From Streptomyces sp. sk2.1 (lineage in GTDB: Bacteria > Actinomycetota > Actinomycetes > Streptomycetales > Streptomycetaceae): a stretch of DNA of 52,083 nucleotides. Positions 34,748 through 44,829 of this stretch are shown piece after piece (the stretch's first letter is position 1; every line of letters starts with the position of its first letter). The DNA is taken from assembly GCF_008120935.1 (NCBI RefSeq), contig NZ_RDBO01000065.1:47544-99626 (forward strand), in the 5' to 3' direction. The position numbers were made by a program, and so were the translations under genes. Below the pieces are notes generated by a model that was given only the letters and a program-made list of their open reading frames with translations, searched no databases and was not told the DNA's origin.

Positions 34748-35236
34748 ATGACATCGCAGCCCACCGCAGCAGCGGCCAACCCCGTCCTCCGTGTCCCGCC
34801 GGCCTCCCCGGCGGCGGCCGTCGCCCACTTCGGCGCCTCGCTCGCCCTCCACACCGACGTCTCCGACGTGGCCGCGGCGCTCGCGGCGGACGGGGACCCG
34901 GGCTTCGTGCTGCTGGACTCGCGCTCCGCCGAAGCCTGGGACCAGGGGCACGTGCCCGGCGCGGTCCACCTGCCGACCGCCCTCGTTCCCGAGCGGGCCC
35001 GGACCCTTCTCGACCCGGCCGTCCCCGTGGTCACGTACTGCTGGGGGCCCGGCTGCAACGGTGCGGCACGGGCCGCGCTCGCCCTCGCCGGACTCGGCTA
35101 CCGGGTCAAGGAGATGCTCGGCGGCTTCGAGTACTGGGTGCGCGAGGGCTTCGAGTCCGAGACCGGGCAGGGGCGCGAGCGGCGGGCGGCCGACCCGCTC
35201 ACCGCGCCGGTCGGCTCCGCGGCCTGCGGCTGCTGA
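34748..35236 (+). CDS. Rhodanese-domain sulfurtransferase
   Basis: 162 residues with one rhodanese domain (about residues 30-140). It contains FVLLDSRSAEAWDQGHVPGAVHLP and the active-site loop YCWGPGCNGA, in which the nucleophilic Cys is followed by WGPGC rather than the usual five-residue CxxGxR loop, so the second Cys could form a disulfide or persulfide relay. A short Ala-rich extension precedes it. TAGGTT ends 7 nt before the ATG, so it is leaderless. Control by the divergent Lrp protein is inferred. Confidence 0.88.
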   Translation: MTSQPTAAAANPVLRVPPASPAAAVAHFGASLALHTDVSDVAAALAADGDPGFVLLDSRSAEAWDQGHVPGAVHLPTALVPERARTLLDPAVPVVTYCWGPGCNGAARAALALAGLGYRVKEMLGGFEYWVREGFESETGQGRERRAADPLTAPVGSAACGC

Positions 35237-35327
35237 CACCATCTCCGCGACCGCCGGGTCCGGCCACCGCGCGGAACGCCGCGGCGGCCGGGTCCGGCAC
35301 TCTCCGGCCCTCTCGCCGGACGGCCGG

Positions 35328-37013
35328 TCAGAGCCTGGACAGCTCGTCCACGAGGTCGTCGAGTCCCAGCGGCCCCTGGGACAGGGCGGCCATGTGCCAG
35401 GACTTGGCGTCGAATGCGTCGCCGTGCGCCTTGCGGGCGTTCTCCCGGCCGAGCAGCCAGGCCCGTTCGCCCAGCTTGTAGCCGATGGCCTGCCCCGGCA
35501 TCGACAGATAGCGGGTCAGCTCGCTCTCCACGAAGTCGGCGGGACGGCCGCTGTGGTTGCCGAAGAACTCCTGAGCCAGATCGGGGGTCCACCGCTCACC
35601 CGGGTGGAACGGGGAGTCCGCCGGGATCTCCATCTCCGCGTGCATGCCGATGTCCACGATCACCCGGCAGGCCCGCATCATCTGCGCGTCCAGATAGCCG
35701 AGACGGCGCTCCGGGTCGGGCAGGAAGCCCAGCTCGTCCATGAGCCGCTCCGCGTAGAGCGCCCAGCCCTCGCAGTTGGCGCTGACCCCGCCGATCGACG
35801 CCTGGTAGCGGGACAGGCTGTCGGCCACGTGCACCCACTGGGCGATCTGCAGGTGGTGGCCGGGCACGCCCTCGTGGTACCAGGTGGACACCAGGTCGTA
35901 CACCGGGAAGCGGGTCTCGCCCATCGTGGGCAGCCAGGTGCGGCCGGGGCGCGAGAAGTCCTCGGACGGGCCGGTGTAGTACGGCGCGGCGGCACCGCCG
36001 GGCGGGGCGATGCGGGACTCCACCTTCCGCACCCGCTCGGCGAGTTCGAAGTGCGTGCCGTCGAGCGCCTCGATCGCCTCGTCCATCAGGCCCTGGAGCC
36101 ACTCCCGGACCTCCTCGACCCCCTCGATGTGCGTCCCGTGCACGTCGAGGTGGGCGAGCGCCTCCCAGGGACCGGCGCCGGGCAGCACCTTCTCGGCCTC
36201 GGTCCGCATCTCGGCGAGCAGCCGGTGGTACTCGGACCAGCCGTACGCGTACGCCTCGTCGAGATCCAGGTCGGTGCCGTTGTAGTAGCGCGACCAGCGG
36301 GCGTACCGCTCGCGGCCCACCGTGTCCGGCGCGCCCTCCACCGCGGGGGCGTACACGTCGCGCATCCAGTCGCGGAGCGCGGCGACCGACTCGCCCGCCA
36401 GCCGGGCGCCGTCGTCCAGATCGGTACGGAGCCCCGCCGGACCGGCGGCCACGAAGTCCTGGAAGAAGCCCGTGCCGTTCTCGCCGACCCACTCGTCGAG
36501 CTGGCCGATGAAGGTGGCGGTGGCGCGCGGCCCGCCGTACAGCTTGCGCTCCAGGCCGAGCGCGAGCGACTCGCGGTAGCCCTCCAGCGCGGCGGGAACC
36601 GCCCGCAGCCGGTCCACGACCGCGGCCCACTCCTCGTCGGTCCCGGTCGGCGTCACCGTGAACACCTCACGGAGGCTGTGCGCGGGGGAGGACAGGTTGG
36701 AGACCGTGCGCAGCCCCTCTTCGGCGTCGTGGACGGCGAGTTCCGCCATGAGGCGCTCGCGCAGCAGACGGCCGCAGCGGCGCTCGGCGTCGTCGTCCGC
36801 GCCGGGCAGCCGCTCCGCGGCGTCGAGCTTCGCCAGGGTGGTGCGGGCCAGCTCGGCGAGAGCCTCCTGGCCTGCGGGGGAGAAGTCGGGAAGGCGGCGC
36901 GAACTCTCCGCGATACCCAGGTACGTACCGGCGATCGGGTCGAGTGCGACGTAGGCGTCGACGTAGGCGTCGGCGACCTGGCGGGGCAGCGCGCTGCTGG
37001 AAGTGTCTGGCAT
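35328..37013 (-). CDS. DUF885-family metallopeptidase-like protein
   Basis: 561 residues, cytoplasmic (no signal peptide). The metal site is the variant HEGxPGHH motif: His380-Glu381-Gly-Val-Pro-Gly-His386-His387. A second conserved segment EGWALYAERLMDELGF follows 38 residues later. The family includes streptomycete putative dipeptidase/aminopeptidase-type enzymes of unknown substrate. It lies between two Lrp-controlled units, and its start is 49 bp downstream of the end of the second Lrp gene on the same strand, so they may be co-transcribed. Confidence 0.85.
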   Translation of the reverse strand: MPDTSSSALPRQVADAYVDAYVALDPIAGTYLGIAESSRRLPDFSPAGQEALAELARTTLAKLDAAERLPGADDDAERRCGRLLRERLMAELAVHDAEEGLRTVSNLSSPAHSLREVFTVTPTGTDEEWAAVVDRLRAVPAALEGYRESLALGLERKLYGGPRATATFIGQLDEWVGENGTGFFQDFVAAGPAGLRTDLDDGARLAGESVAALRDWMRDVYAPAVEGAPDTVGRERYARWSRYYNGTDLDLDEAYAYGWSEYHRLLAEMRTEAEKVLPGAGPWEALAHLDVHGTHIEGVEEVREWLQGLMDEAIEALDGTHFELAERVRKVESRIAPPGGAAAPYYTGPSEDFSRPGRTWLPTMGETRFPVYDLVSTWYHEGVPGHHLQIAQWVHVADSLSRYQASIGGVSANCEGWALYAERLMDELGFLPDPERRLGYLDAQMMRACRVIVDIGMHAEMEIPADSPFHPGERWTPDLAQEFFGNHSGRPADFVESELTRYLSMPGQAIGYKLGERAWLLGRENARKAHGDAFDAKSWHMAALSQGPLGLDDLVDELSRL

Positions 37014-37062
37014 GTGGACATCCTCGTACGGCAGAGGGCTTTCGCGCCATCGCCATTCGGCT

Positions 37063-37560
37063 TCAGCGGCCGGACTCCGCCGGTTCCGCGGCCGGCGGCA
37101 GCAGCGGCCCGCATTCCCACTGCTGGAAGATCAACCGGGTCTCGACCCGGGCCACTTCGCGGCGCGAGGTGAACTCGTCGAGCACGAGGCGTTGCAGATC
37201 GGCCGTGCCCGTGACCGCCACATGGACCAGATAGTCGTCCGGACCGGTCAGATGGAAGAGCGCACGGGACTCCGGCAGCGTCCTGATGCGTTCGACGAAC
37301 GGGCCGATGAGCTCCCTGCGGTGCGGGCGGACCTGCACGGAGAGCAGCGCCTCCAGACCGCGGCCGAGCCGCGCGGGGTCCAGGCGCAACTGGTGGCCGA
37401 GGATCACGCCGGTGCGCCGCAGCCTGGCCACCCGGTCCAGGCAGGTCGACGGCGCCACGCCGACCTCGGCGGCCAGCTCGCGGTAAGTGGTCCGGGCATC
37501 GTTCTGCAACAGCCGCAGAATATGCAGATCCACCGGATCGAGAACGACCGAATCAGCCAT
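37063..37560 (-). CDS. Lrp/AsnC-family regulator (divergent from the gamma-lyase gene)
   Basis: 165 residues. The HTH is LHILRLLQNDARTTYRELAAEVGVAPSTCLDRVARLR and the RAM domain runs from about residue 65 to 150, with a short Pro/Ala tail. It is divergent from a methionine/cystathionine gamma-lyase-like gene, an arrangement known from MdeR-mdeA in Pseudomonas putida. An inverted repeat ACATTC-N15-GAATGT (37580-37606) lies between the genes and could be its site. Confidence 0.9.
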   Translation of the reverse strand: MADSVVLDPVDLHILRLLQNDARTTYRELAAEVGVAPSTCLDRVARLRRTGVILGHQLRLDPARLGRGLEALLSVQVRPHRRELIGPFVERIRTLPESRALFHLTGPDDYLVHVAVTGTADLQRLVLDEFTSRREVARVETRLIFQQWECGPLLPPAAEPAESGR

Positions 37561-37579
37561 TGGCCGAACGTAGCACGGG

Positions 37580-37606
37580 ACATTCCCACCTGGACCCGGC
37601 GAATGT
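37580..37606. promoter_or_regulatory. Inverted repeat ACATTC-N15-GAATGT in the lrp/gamma-lyase interval
   Basis: The arms are at 37580-37585 and 37601-37606, 59 bp apart between the two divergent starts. Lrp-type proteins often bind such spaced, AT-richer repeats. The match is short, so confidence is limited. Confidence 0.35.
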
Positions 37607-37619
37607 TCAGAGTGATGGC

Positions 37620-38845
<1,226 letters not shown>

Positions 38846-38855
<10 letters not shown>

Positions 38856-38975
38856 GGCATCCCGCACGGACCGCGGGAAAGGACGCCCCGCACGGACCAC
38901 CGGGCGGGGCCTCCCGTGCGGACCGGCGGGCGGGGCGTCTCGCGCACAGATCGCCGGGCAGGGCGTCCCGTGGCC
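38846..38975. repeat. 26-bp imperfect tandem repeats, about five units
   Basis: Units start at 38846, 38872, 38898, 38924 and 38950, each 26 bp, following the pattern CGCCGGGCGGGGCGTCCCG plus CGGAC. The array begins inside the last codons of the gamma-lyase gene and ends just before the stop of the convergent ACT-GNAT gene. Each unit can pair with its neighbour, so it may act as a terminator. Confidence 0.65.
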
Positions 38976-38983
38976 GGGCGGTG

Positions 38984-40486
38984 TCAGCGCCCGGCCTGCT
39001 CGTACGGGGGCAGCGAGCGGACCGCGGCGGCGTCCAGCCGGGCGGTGACGACCAGGGTGCCCTCCTCGATCTGGTAGTCCAGCGGCAGGGACAGCGCGCG
39101 CATCGCGGCGACCATGCCGGTGTTGGACGCCCGGGTGACGGCGTAGACGCTCTCGCATCCGGCCTCGGCGGCGAGCGCCACCAGGCGGCCGAGCAGCTCG
39201 GAACCGATGCCCCGGCGCTGCCAGTCGTCCTCGACGAGGAGTGCCACCTCGGTCTCGTCGCCGTCCCAGAGCAGGTGGCCGAGGGCGACCAGCCGGCCGG
39301 ACGCCGTCTGCGCGGCCAGCGTGCGGCCGAACCGTGGACTCAGCAGGTGGCCGAGGTACCGGTCGGCGTCGCGTACCGGGCCGTGGTAGCGCAGCCGCAG
39401 CGTCTGCTCGGAGCAGCGGCCGTGCATCGCGCGGGCCGCCGGCAGGTCGTCGCGGTCCGCGCGGCGGACGGTGATCTCGTTGCCCTCGGGGAGGGTGAGG
39501 ACGTCCTTGCCGCGCGGGACGCGGGGGCCGAGCCGGGCATCGAGCTCGACCAGGGCGCGGGCCCGGGCGAACTCGGTCGGGGTGAACGGGAGATGGGGGC
39601 GCTCGATGGTGAGGACGCCGCCGGACGGGTCGCGCAGTCGCATCACCGTCTCCTCCAGCACCCCCTCGACCGGTGCGCTCTCACCGGTCGCGCGACCGGT
39701 GACCGAGACGGCGGGCAGCGAGTGGATGGTGCAACGGCCGAGCAACTGGCGCAGGGCCAGGGGGAGTTCGGCCGCGTCCAGGGCCGTGCGGGTGGCGAGG
39801 CCCAGGACGCGCGTCGGGGCGTCCACCAGATCGTGCGCGTCGGCCCGCTCGATCCAGGTCGAGCTGCCACCGGCCGCGGAGACCGCCCGGCTCAGCTGCC
39901 GGGCCGGGAGCCGCGCGGGTGCGCGCAGCAGGAACTCGTCGACCGTGCCCCGCGAGAGCGGGTGCGTCTGCAGGGTGAGGATGTCGACCCGGTGCCGGGC
40001 GAGCGCGCCGCACAGTGCCGCCAGACTGCCGGGGGCATCCCGCACGGTGGTGCGCATCCGCCACAGCACCGTGTCCTCGGCGGACGGGGCCGGAGCCGAT
40101 GCGGTCCCTTCGGCGACGGACGTGCCCGCGGGCACGCTCCCTTCGGTGCCGGTGCCGGTGCCGGTGCCGGTGCCGGTGCCCGTGCCCGTACCGATGCCGC
40201 CGACGGCGTGGAGGGAGGCTTCCGCGTCATCTCCGTCGGGGCGACCGGCATCGGCCGGAGGCGGTGCGTGGCTGTGCCGCCGTGCCCACCAGGTGTGGAA
40301 GCCGGCCGTCACCGCCAGCACCACGGCCGAGGCGACCAGCAGGAACGGCCCGTCCGGTTGGTGCCCGATCAGATTGGCGAGGGCGTCGGCCACCGCGACC
40401 GCGGTGAACAGCGCGGCCAGCTCGGTCACGTCCCGCCGCCAGTGGTGGGGGCGGCGGGCGGTCTTCGTGGAGGTCGCATCAGTCAT
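38984..40486 (-). CDS. Membrane-anchored ACT-domain/GNAT acetyltransferase fusion
   Basis: 500 residues. Two hydrophobic segments (about 21-40 and 48-66) form a membrane anchor. A linker contains (Gly-Thr)8 at residues 99-114. Residues 144-215 look like an ACT domain (TTVRDAPGSLAALCGALARH, DILTLQTHP). A middle region (225-330) is unassigned. Residues 337-484 are a GNAT domain with the acetyl-CoA loop QRRGIG at 423-428. ACT-GNAT proteins such as the amino-acid-regulated protein lysine acetyltransferases of actinobacteria are known to me; the transmembrane anchor is unusual. ATG at 40486 is the last start before the non-conserved upstream frame. Substrate: probably protein lysine or an amino acid, not shown. 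Confidence 0.82.
   Translation of the reverse strand: MTDATSTKTARRPHHWRRDVTELAALFTAVAVADALANLIGHQPDGPFLLVASAVVLAVTAGFHTWWARRHSHAPPPADAGRPDGDDAEASLHAVGGIGTGTGTGTGTGTGTGTEGSVPAGTSVAEGTASAPAPSAEDTVLWRMRTTVRDAPGSLAALCGALARHRVDILTLQTHPLSRGTVDEFLLRAPARLPARQLSRAVSAAGGSSTWIERADAHDLVDAPTRVLGLATRTALDAAELPLALRQLLGRCTIHSLPAVSVTGRATGESAPVEGVLEETVMRLRDPSGGVLTIERPHLPFTPTEFARARALVELDARLGPRVPRGKDVLTLPEGNEITVRRADRDDLPAARAMHGRCSEQTLRLRYHGPVRDADRYLGHLLSPRFGRTLAAQTASGRLVALGHLLWDGDETEVALLVEDDWQRRGIGSELLGRLVALAAEAGCESVYAVTRASNTGMVAAMRALSLPLDYQIEEGTLVVTARLDAAAVRSLPPYEQAGR
40145..40180. repeat. Hexanucleotide repeat (GGTGCC)x6
   Basis: Six perfect copies of GGTGCC, followed by three degenerate ones (CGTGCC, CGTACC, GATGCC), encode the Gly-Thr linker on the minus strand. 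Slippage would change the linker by one Gly-Thr pair per unit while keeping the frame. Confidence 0.9.
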
Positions 40487-40734
40487 GCATTCACTCTGAC
40501 TGAGCGTTGTTGCCTGATCACGAACAGCCTGTGACCGATGGGTTAAGTGCGAATCTGATCCCTTTCCTGTCGTTTTCGGCCACTGCTGTCCTGGCGGGGA
40601 ACCCGTCCGCGTCGGCCCCGTCGCGCCTCCCGGCCGTCCACCGCGTCGGACCCGCCGCCCCGCTCGGGACCGTCCACCGCGGCGGGCCCGGCGGATCCGG
40701 ACCGCCGCCCGCCACGGTGTCCCGCCCCGCACCG

Positions 40735-43389
40735 TCACACCCGTTCCGCACTCCGTTCCCAGGCGTCCTTCAGACGTGCCGCCTGGCGCACCAGCTGCGA
40801 CGTCCCGCCGCGCGCGGCCGTCTCGGCGAGCCCGGGTATCGGCTCGGCCCCCGTCGCGCCGCAGTGCTCGACGCACTCGGCGGCCACGGAGAGCAGGTCG
40901 CTCAGTCCGCGAGACGCCTTCTCCTGCGCCAGCAGCACGGGCAGAACACCGGTCAGAATGGACAGCACCGTCCGGTACGCGCCGGTGGTGGCGGCGATAC
41001 GGGCGGAATCCGCGAGGCGGTTGGGCTTGATCAGCCCGTGTCCGAGGAGCGTCGCCAGCTGTTCGCCGAGCAGCGCCGCGTCGAGCTGCTGCCGGGCGGC
41101 GAGCATCAGCAGGGCGTCCACCGCCGTCAGCCGGTCCTCCGGGAACCGTGAACCCAGCCCGTACGCCGCCGTCAGATGAACGGCCTCGCCCGCGGGCGAG
41201 TCGAGTTCGGCGAGCAGCAGGAGCGGCCGGATCGTGTCCCGTATCTCGTCGGTCACACCCAACACGATGTTCGGCAGCAGCCAGGCGGCCATCGTCTCGG
41301 CGTCCTCGGGCAGGGTGGCGACCCAGTGCTCCGGGTGCTCCCCCCAGTGGTAACAGAGCTGATGCGTCGGGGTCCGTTCCCGGCCCAGGCCGTGGAAGGA
41401 ACGGGGGAACTCCTCCAGGACGAGCGGGCGTTCCCGGCCGGCCATCAGGGCGCGGTGCGACCGGACGACCGACTGTCCCACCCGGGTCCTGCTCTCCAGA
41501 TCGAACCGGTACACCTGGGTGAACGGCTCGTCGGCCCGCAGCCATGTCGCCAGCCGGTCGCCCTCGGGGGTGCCGAGCAGGGCGGCCGCCCCGGCGGCCT
41601 CGTGCTGATCGCCGCGTCGCACCCGCAGCAGGGCCTGGGCGAAGTCGGCCTCGCCGGGCCGGACGCCGAGTCGCTGATACGCGCGCAGCCGCTCGACCAG
41701 CACGGCCGGTTCGAGCGAACCGGTGTGCCAGGTGGGGACGGCCAGCAGGAACGGGAGACCACCGGTCAGCATCGCGTGGGCCGCTTCCCACAGCCGTGCC
41801 TTCATGACCCCGTTCAGCGCGGCGTGGGGGCAGGTCCCGGCGGCGGTCCAGGAGGCACGCTCCTCCTGCACGGCCCGTACCGACACCTGTCCGAACAGTG
41901 CGGCCAGGACGGCCCTGAGGCTCACCTCCGAGCGGAGCTGCCGCTCGGTCTGCGCCTGCGGCCCGCCGCCGAGCCACCACTCGCCCGCCAGCGCGTCACG
42001 CAACGCGTCGGTCAACGCCGCCCGGTCGGAGTGGGCGTGGCGCACCAGCCCGTCCAGCGCCCGCTCGAAGGCGGTGACGTCCGGCGTCGTCGATCTGACC
42101 AGGGTCACCACCTCCTCGACCAGCTCGGGCAGCGTCGCGGGCGCCGGGCCGAGAGGCTGCGGGGACGGCACCGGAGGCAGCAGCTCCTCGTACTTCGCCG
42201 TGCTGACCTGCTCGGCCACCGGACCGCCGAACACCTCGGCCACCATCGTCCGGTGCGCAGGCCCCAGCAACGCGGCCGACGCGGCGAGCCCCTCCCGCAC
42301 CGGGGCCCCGGCGGCGGGCAGGTACCGGGCCAGCAGCTTCAACGCCCGCTCCTGGATGTCGATGTCCTCGTGCTCGAAGGCACCCCCGACGGCGGGCAGC
42401 AGCTCGTCGACCGCCGACGGATCGCGGCGCAGCACCTTGCCGAGCAGCACGAGCTGGGACCGGACCAGTTTCTTCTCGGTGCGGAACAGCACCGACTCCG
42501 AGACCTCCGCCAGGGCCCGCACGGAGAGCTCACCGCGACCGTCCAGCCGGGCGAGCACCCCCTGGGCGTGACCGGCCACGGTGGAGATGCCGTCCGCGGC
42601 CATCCCGGCCCAGTCCGGGATCCGCTCCGCCTCCTCCTGTTCGGTCAGGCCGAGCTCGCGCAGAACGGTCAGGAAGAAGCGCATCTCGCTGGAGTTGCCC
42701 CCGCGCAGCAGCCGGGCCACACAGCCGTCGACGACCACCGACCGCTCCAGCAGGCCCTCCTCGGCGAGCGCGGCCAGCGTGGCGCCCCACCGGCACGGGC
42801 TCTCCGGGTCGTCGCTCCAGGGCATCTCCGCGGGCAGCTCCGTCATGTCGAAGATCCGCGGCAGGAGATCGACCGTGTACGGATCGGCCCGGAGCACCTC
42901 GATGAGAGGCGTTCTCCGCCGCCGCTGCCATTGCGCCCTCGACACCGTGCTGACCCAGCCCCGCACGAAACCCTCCGTCGTGGGCAGGGGGCACTGCGCC
43001 TTCTTCACCAGGGCGGCGATCAGCTCGTACGAGACCTCCGCCGTCGCGGTCCGGGCCGCCAACCGGTGTGCGACGTCACCGAGCCACTCCGGATCACGGT
43101 CCGCCAGGACCGCGAGGATCAGGGGGACGGGCGGGCGGTCCCAGCCGATCAGGTCCCGGCCGCCGAGCCAAGTGGCACATCCGGCGGCGCCGGCGTGGCA
43201 GCCCGCACCGGCCACCAGCAGGGCCCTGCGGACCTTGCCCTGCTTCTCCCAGGACCAGCCCCGGACCTCCTTCCGGAGCGCCTTCAGCTCGGCCAGCGCC
43301 GCCCTGCGCTCCGCCCGGTCCATCCCGGCCAGCAGGGACGGCACGTGGTGCGCGGGCGATTCCCGTACGGCGGTGAGGAGCTCCTTCAT
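40735..43389 (-). CDS. Helical-repeat protein paired with a SWIM protein (DUF6493-like)
   Basis: 884 residues without signal peptide, membrane spans or a known catalytic motif. Its helical repeats of 35-45 residues (for example VRALAEVSESVLFRTEKKLVRSQLVLLGKVLRRDPSAVDELL) suggest a HEAT-like solenoid. The C-terminal half contains conserved-looking segments such as HQLCYHWGEHPEHWVATLPED. Its ATG is in a 4-bp overlap (ATGA) with the SWIM gene stop, so the two are translationally coupled. I recall it as DUF6493, often found next to SWIM zinc-finger proteins; the biological role is unknown. Confidence 0.75.
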   Translation of the reverse strand: MKELLTAVRESPAHHVPSLLAGMDRAERRAALAELKALRKEVRGWSWEKQGKVRRALLVAGAGCHAGAAGCATWLGGRDLIGWDRPPVPLILAVLADRDPEWLGDVAHRLAARTATAEVSYELIAALVKKAQCPLPTTEGFVRGWVSTVSRAQWQRRRRTPLIEVLRADPYTVDLLPRIFDMTELPAEMPWSDDPESPCRWGATLAALAEEGLLERSVVVDGCVARLLRGGNSSEMRFFLTVLRELGLTEQEEAERIPDWAGMAADGISTVAGHAQGVLARLDGRGELSVRALAEVSESVLFRTEKKLVRSQLVLLGKVLRRDPSAVDELLPAVGGAFEHEDIDIQERALKLLARYLPAAGAPVREGLAASAALLGPAHRTMVAEVFGGPVAEQVSTAKYEELLPPVPSPQPLGPAPATLPELVEEVVTLVRSTTPDVTAFERALDGLVRHAHSDRAALTDALRDALAGEWWLGGGPQAQTERQLRSEVSLRAVLAALFGQVSVRAVQEERASWTAAGTCPHAALNGVMKARLWEAAHAMLTGGLPFLLAVPTWHTGSLEPAVLVERLRAYQRLGVRPGEADFAQALLRVRRGDQHEAAGAAALLGTPEGDRLATWLRADEPFTQVYRFDLESRTRVGQSVVRSHRALMAGRERPLVLEEFPRSFHGLGRERTPTHQLCYHWGEHPEHWVATLPEDAETMAAWLLPNIVLGVTDEIRDTIRPLLLLAELDSPAGEAVHLTAAYGLGSRFPEDRLTAVDALLMLAARQQLDAALLGEQLATLLGHGLIKPNRLADSARIAATTGAYRTVLSILTGVLPVLLAQEKASRGLSDLLSVAAECVEHCGATGAEPIPGLAETAARGGTSQLVRQAARLKDAWERSAERV

Positions 43390-44759
43390 CGCACACCCCC
43401 GGCGACCGGCGCACCGCGGCGGACCATCCGGACGGCCAGGGCGTGCTTGCACGGTCCCCGCCGCCCGCGGTAATCGGCCCACCACTGGCAGGTACAGCTC
43501 AGCATTCCGTCCTTCTCCCTCACTTGGTAACGGCGTTCTCCCGAGGTCACGGCAGCCACATCGCCGTCGAGCACCACCGCGCCCGAACCGGCCAGTTCCC
43601 GCGCCGCCACCAGACGCGGATTGTGGCGCTCGGCCCGGTCGGCGTCGTACGGCAGCTCGCGGTGGAAGTAGGCCGCGTCGGCGAGGTCGTAGCCGACCCG
43701 GCCCGCCGTGCCCAGCCGGGTGAGCGCGGCCCGTACCCGTTCCACCGTGAGGCCGGACTGCTCAGCCAGATCGGCGGTGTCGATCCGGGGCTCCCAGGCC
43801 AGCAGCACCGACACCAGCTCGGCGTCGGCCGCCGCGTCGTCGGTGGCCAGCGCGTCGAGCACCCCGCCCTCGCCCGAGAAACCGCGCGCGGCATCGGGCG
43901 AGAGCGTCAGGGTGAGACGCATGCCCGGCAGCACGACCTCCCAGGCGCTCGCGGTCGCCGCCCCGTCGGTGACCGGCCCGTACACCCGCAGCGACGTGGC
44001 ATGACGCAGCACCCGCTGCAGCGCGGAGAGCCGCTCGGGGCCCGGCAGGCACACCGCCCCCGCCACCGGCCGGGTCGTCGGCCGGAGCGTCTTCCCGGCG
44101 GGTATCACCCAGCGGGCGCCCCGCGAGGCGCTGCCCGACGAACGCGGCAGCGACCGCAGGAACCGGACGGCCTCGGCGGCCGGCAGCTCGGCCCGCAGAT
44201 CGAAACCGGCGGACAGCACCTGCGCCTCGGCGAAGCCGCGCAGCCACCGGTCGGGCAGCGGCACCTTCTTCTCCACGACCGGGCCGTCCAGCGTGGTGAC
44301 GGCCATCTCGTCCGGACCCACCCGCAGATGCAGCGGATCGTCCCCGGCCATCCGCGAAAGCGCCTCCCGCAGCGGGTTGTTGACGTCCACATTCGTGGTG
44401 CCGTGATCCGTCCGCTGACCGTCCAGGCCCTCTTGCAGCACGTCGAGGCGCGCGTACACGCCGCAGCAGCCGGAGAACGACTCGAAGCGCAACCGGTCGC
44501 CGTTGCCCGTCACCACCGGGTCGAGCGACGAGGCCAGCGTGCGCTGGTAGTAGCGCGTGGACGCCACGTCCGCCACGGCCAGCAGACCCTGGGCCGCGAT
44601 CCTCGGCGAGGTGAGGAAACCGGAGAAGAACCGGGGATGGAGCTCGGTACCCCGCGGGGTGAGACCACCGGAGGTCTCCAGCCCGAGGAGCTGCCCCGTC
44701 TGCGAGGACTCCAGGGCGGACGGGCGTGCGTAGGCCAATGCCTGAACGGATCGGGTCAT
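43386..44759 (-). CDS. SWIM zinc-finger protein
   Basis: 457 residues. The C-terminal SWIM motif is Cys422-X-Cys424 ... Cys437-X-His439 (CTCQWW, then GPCKH), the CxCxnCxH zinc site. The N-terminal part (1-330) is a unique domain of mixed strands; a winged-helix-like segment (DTADLAEQSGLTVERVRAALTRLG) lies around 355-385 before the finger. SWIM motifs bind DNA or proteins. It is the first gene of a two-gene unit with the helical-repeat protein. TACGGT ends 7 nt before the ATG, so it is leaderless. Other actinobacteria carry SWIM proteins in larger MoxR/VWA clusters; here those partners are absent. Confidence 0.82.
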   Translation of the reverse strand: MTRSVQALAYARPSALESSQTGQLLGLETSGGLTPRGTELHPRFFSGFLTSPRIAAQGLLAVADVASTRYYQRTLASSLDPVVTGNGDRLRFESFSGCCGVYARLDVLQEGLDGQRTDHGTTNVDVNNPLREALSRMAGDDPLHLRVGPDEMAVTTLDGPVVEKKVPLPDRWLRGFAEAQVLSAGFDLRAELPAAEAVRFLRSLPRSSGSASRGARWVIPAGKTLRPTTRPVAGAVCLPGPERLSALQRVLRHATSLRVYGPVTDGAATASAWEVVLPGMRLTLTLSPDAARGFSGEGGVLDALATDDAAADAELVSVLLAWEPRIDTADLAEQSGLTVERVRAALTRLGTAGRVGYDLADAAYFHRELPYDADRAERHNPRLVAARELAGSGAVVLDGDVAAVTSGERRYQVREKDGMLSCTCQWWADYRGRRGPCKHALAVRMVRRGAPVAGGVR

Positions 44760-44788
44760 GGAAAAAACCGTAGGACCCACCACTGACA

Positions 44789-44818
44789 ATCGGCCCCCGG
44801 CCGTCACCGGGAGCCGAT
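44789..44818 (-). terminator. Hairpin after the phoD-like gene
   Basis: ATCGGCCCCCGG (44789-44800) pairs with CCGGGAGCCGAT (44807-44818), 11 of 12 bases, loop CCGTCA. It lies downstream of phoD on the minus strand and just upstream of the SWIM promoter. Confidence 0.6.
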
Positions 44819-44829
44819 CGCCGACGGGT

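Noticed and set aside
38984..41980. Longer N-terminus for the ACT-GNAT protein
   Set aside because: The upstream 498 codons are Arg/Gly/Pro-rich and overlap the helical-repeat gene in another frame.
41176..43473. 765-codon plus-strand frame
   Set aside because: Antisense to the helical-repeat gene, Gly/Arg/Gln-rich, no start context or motif.
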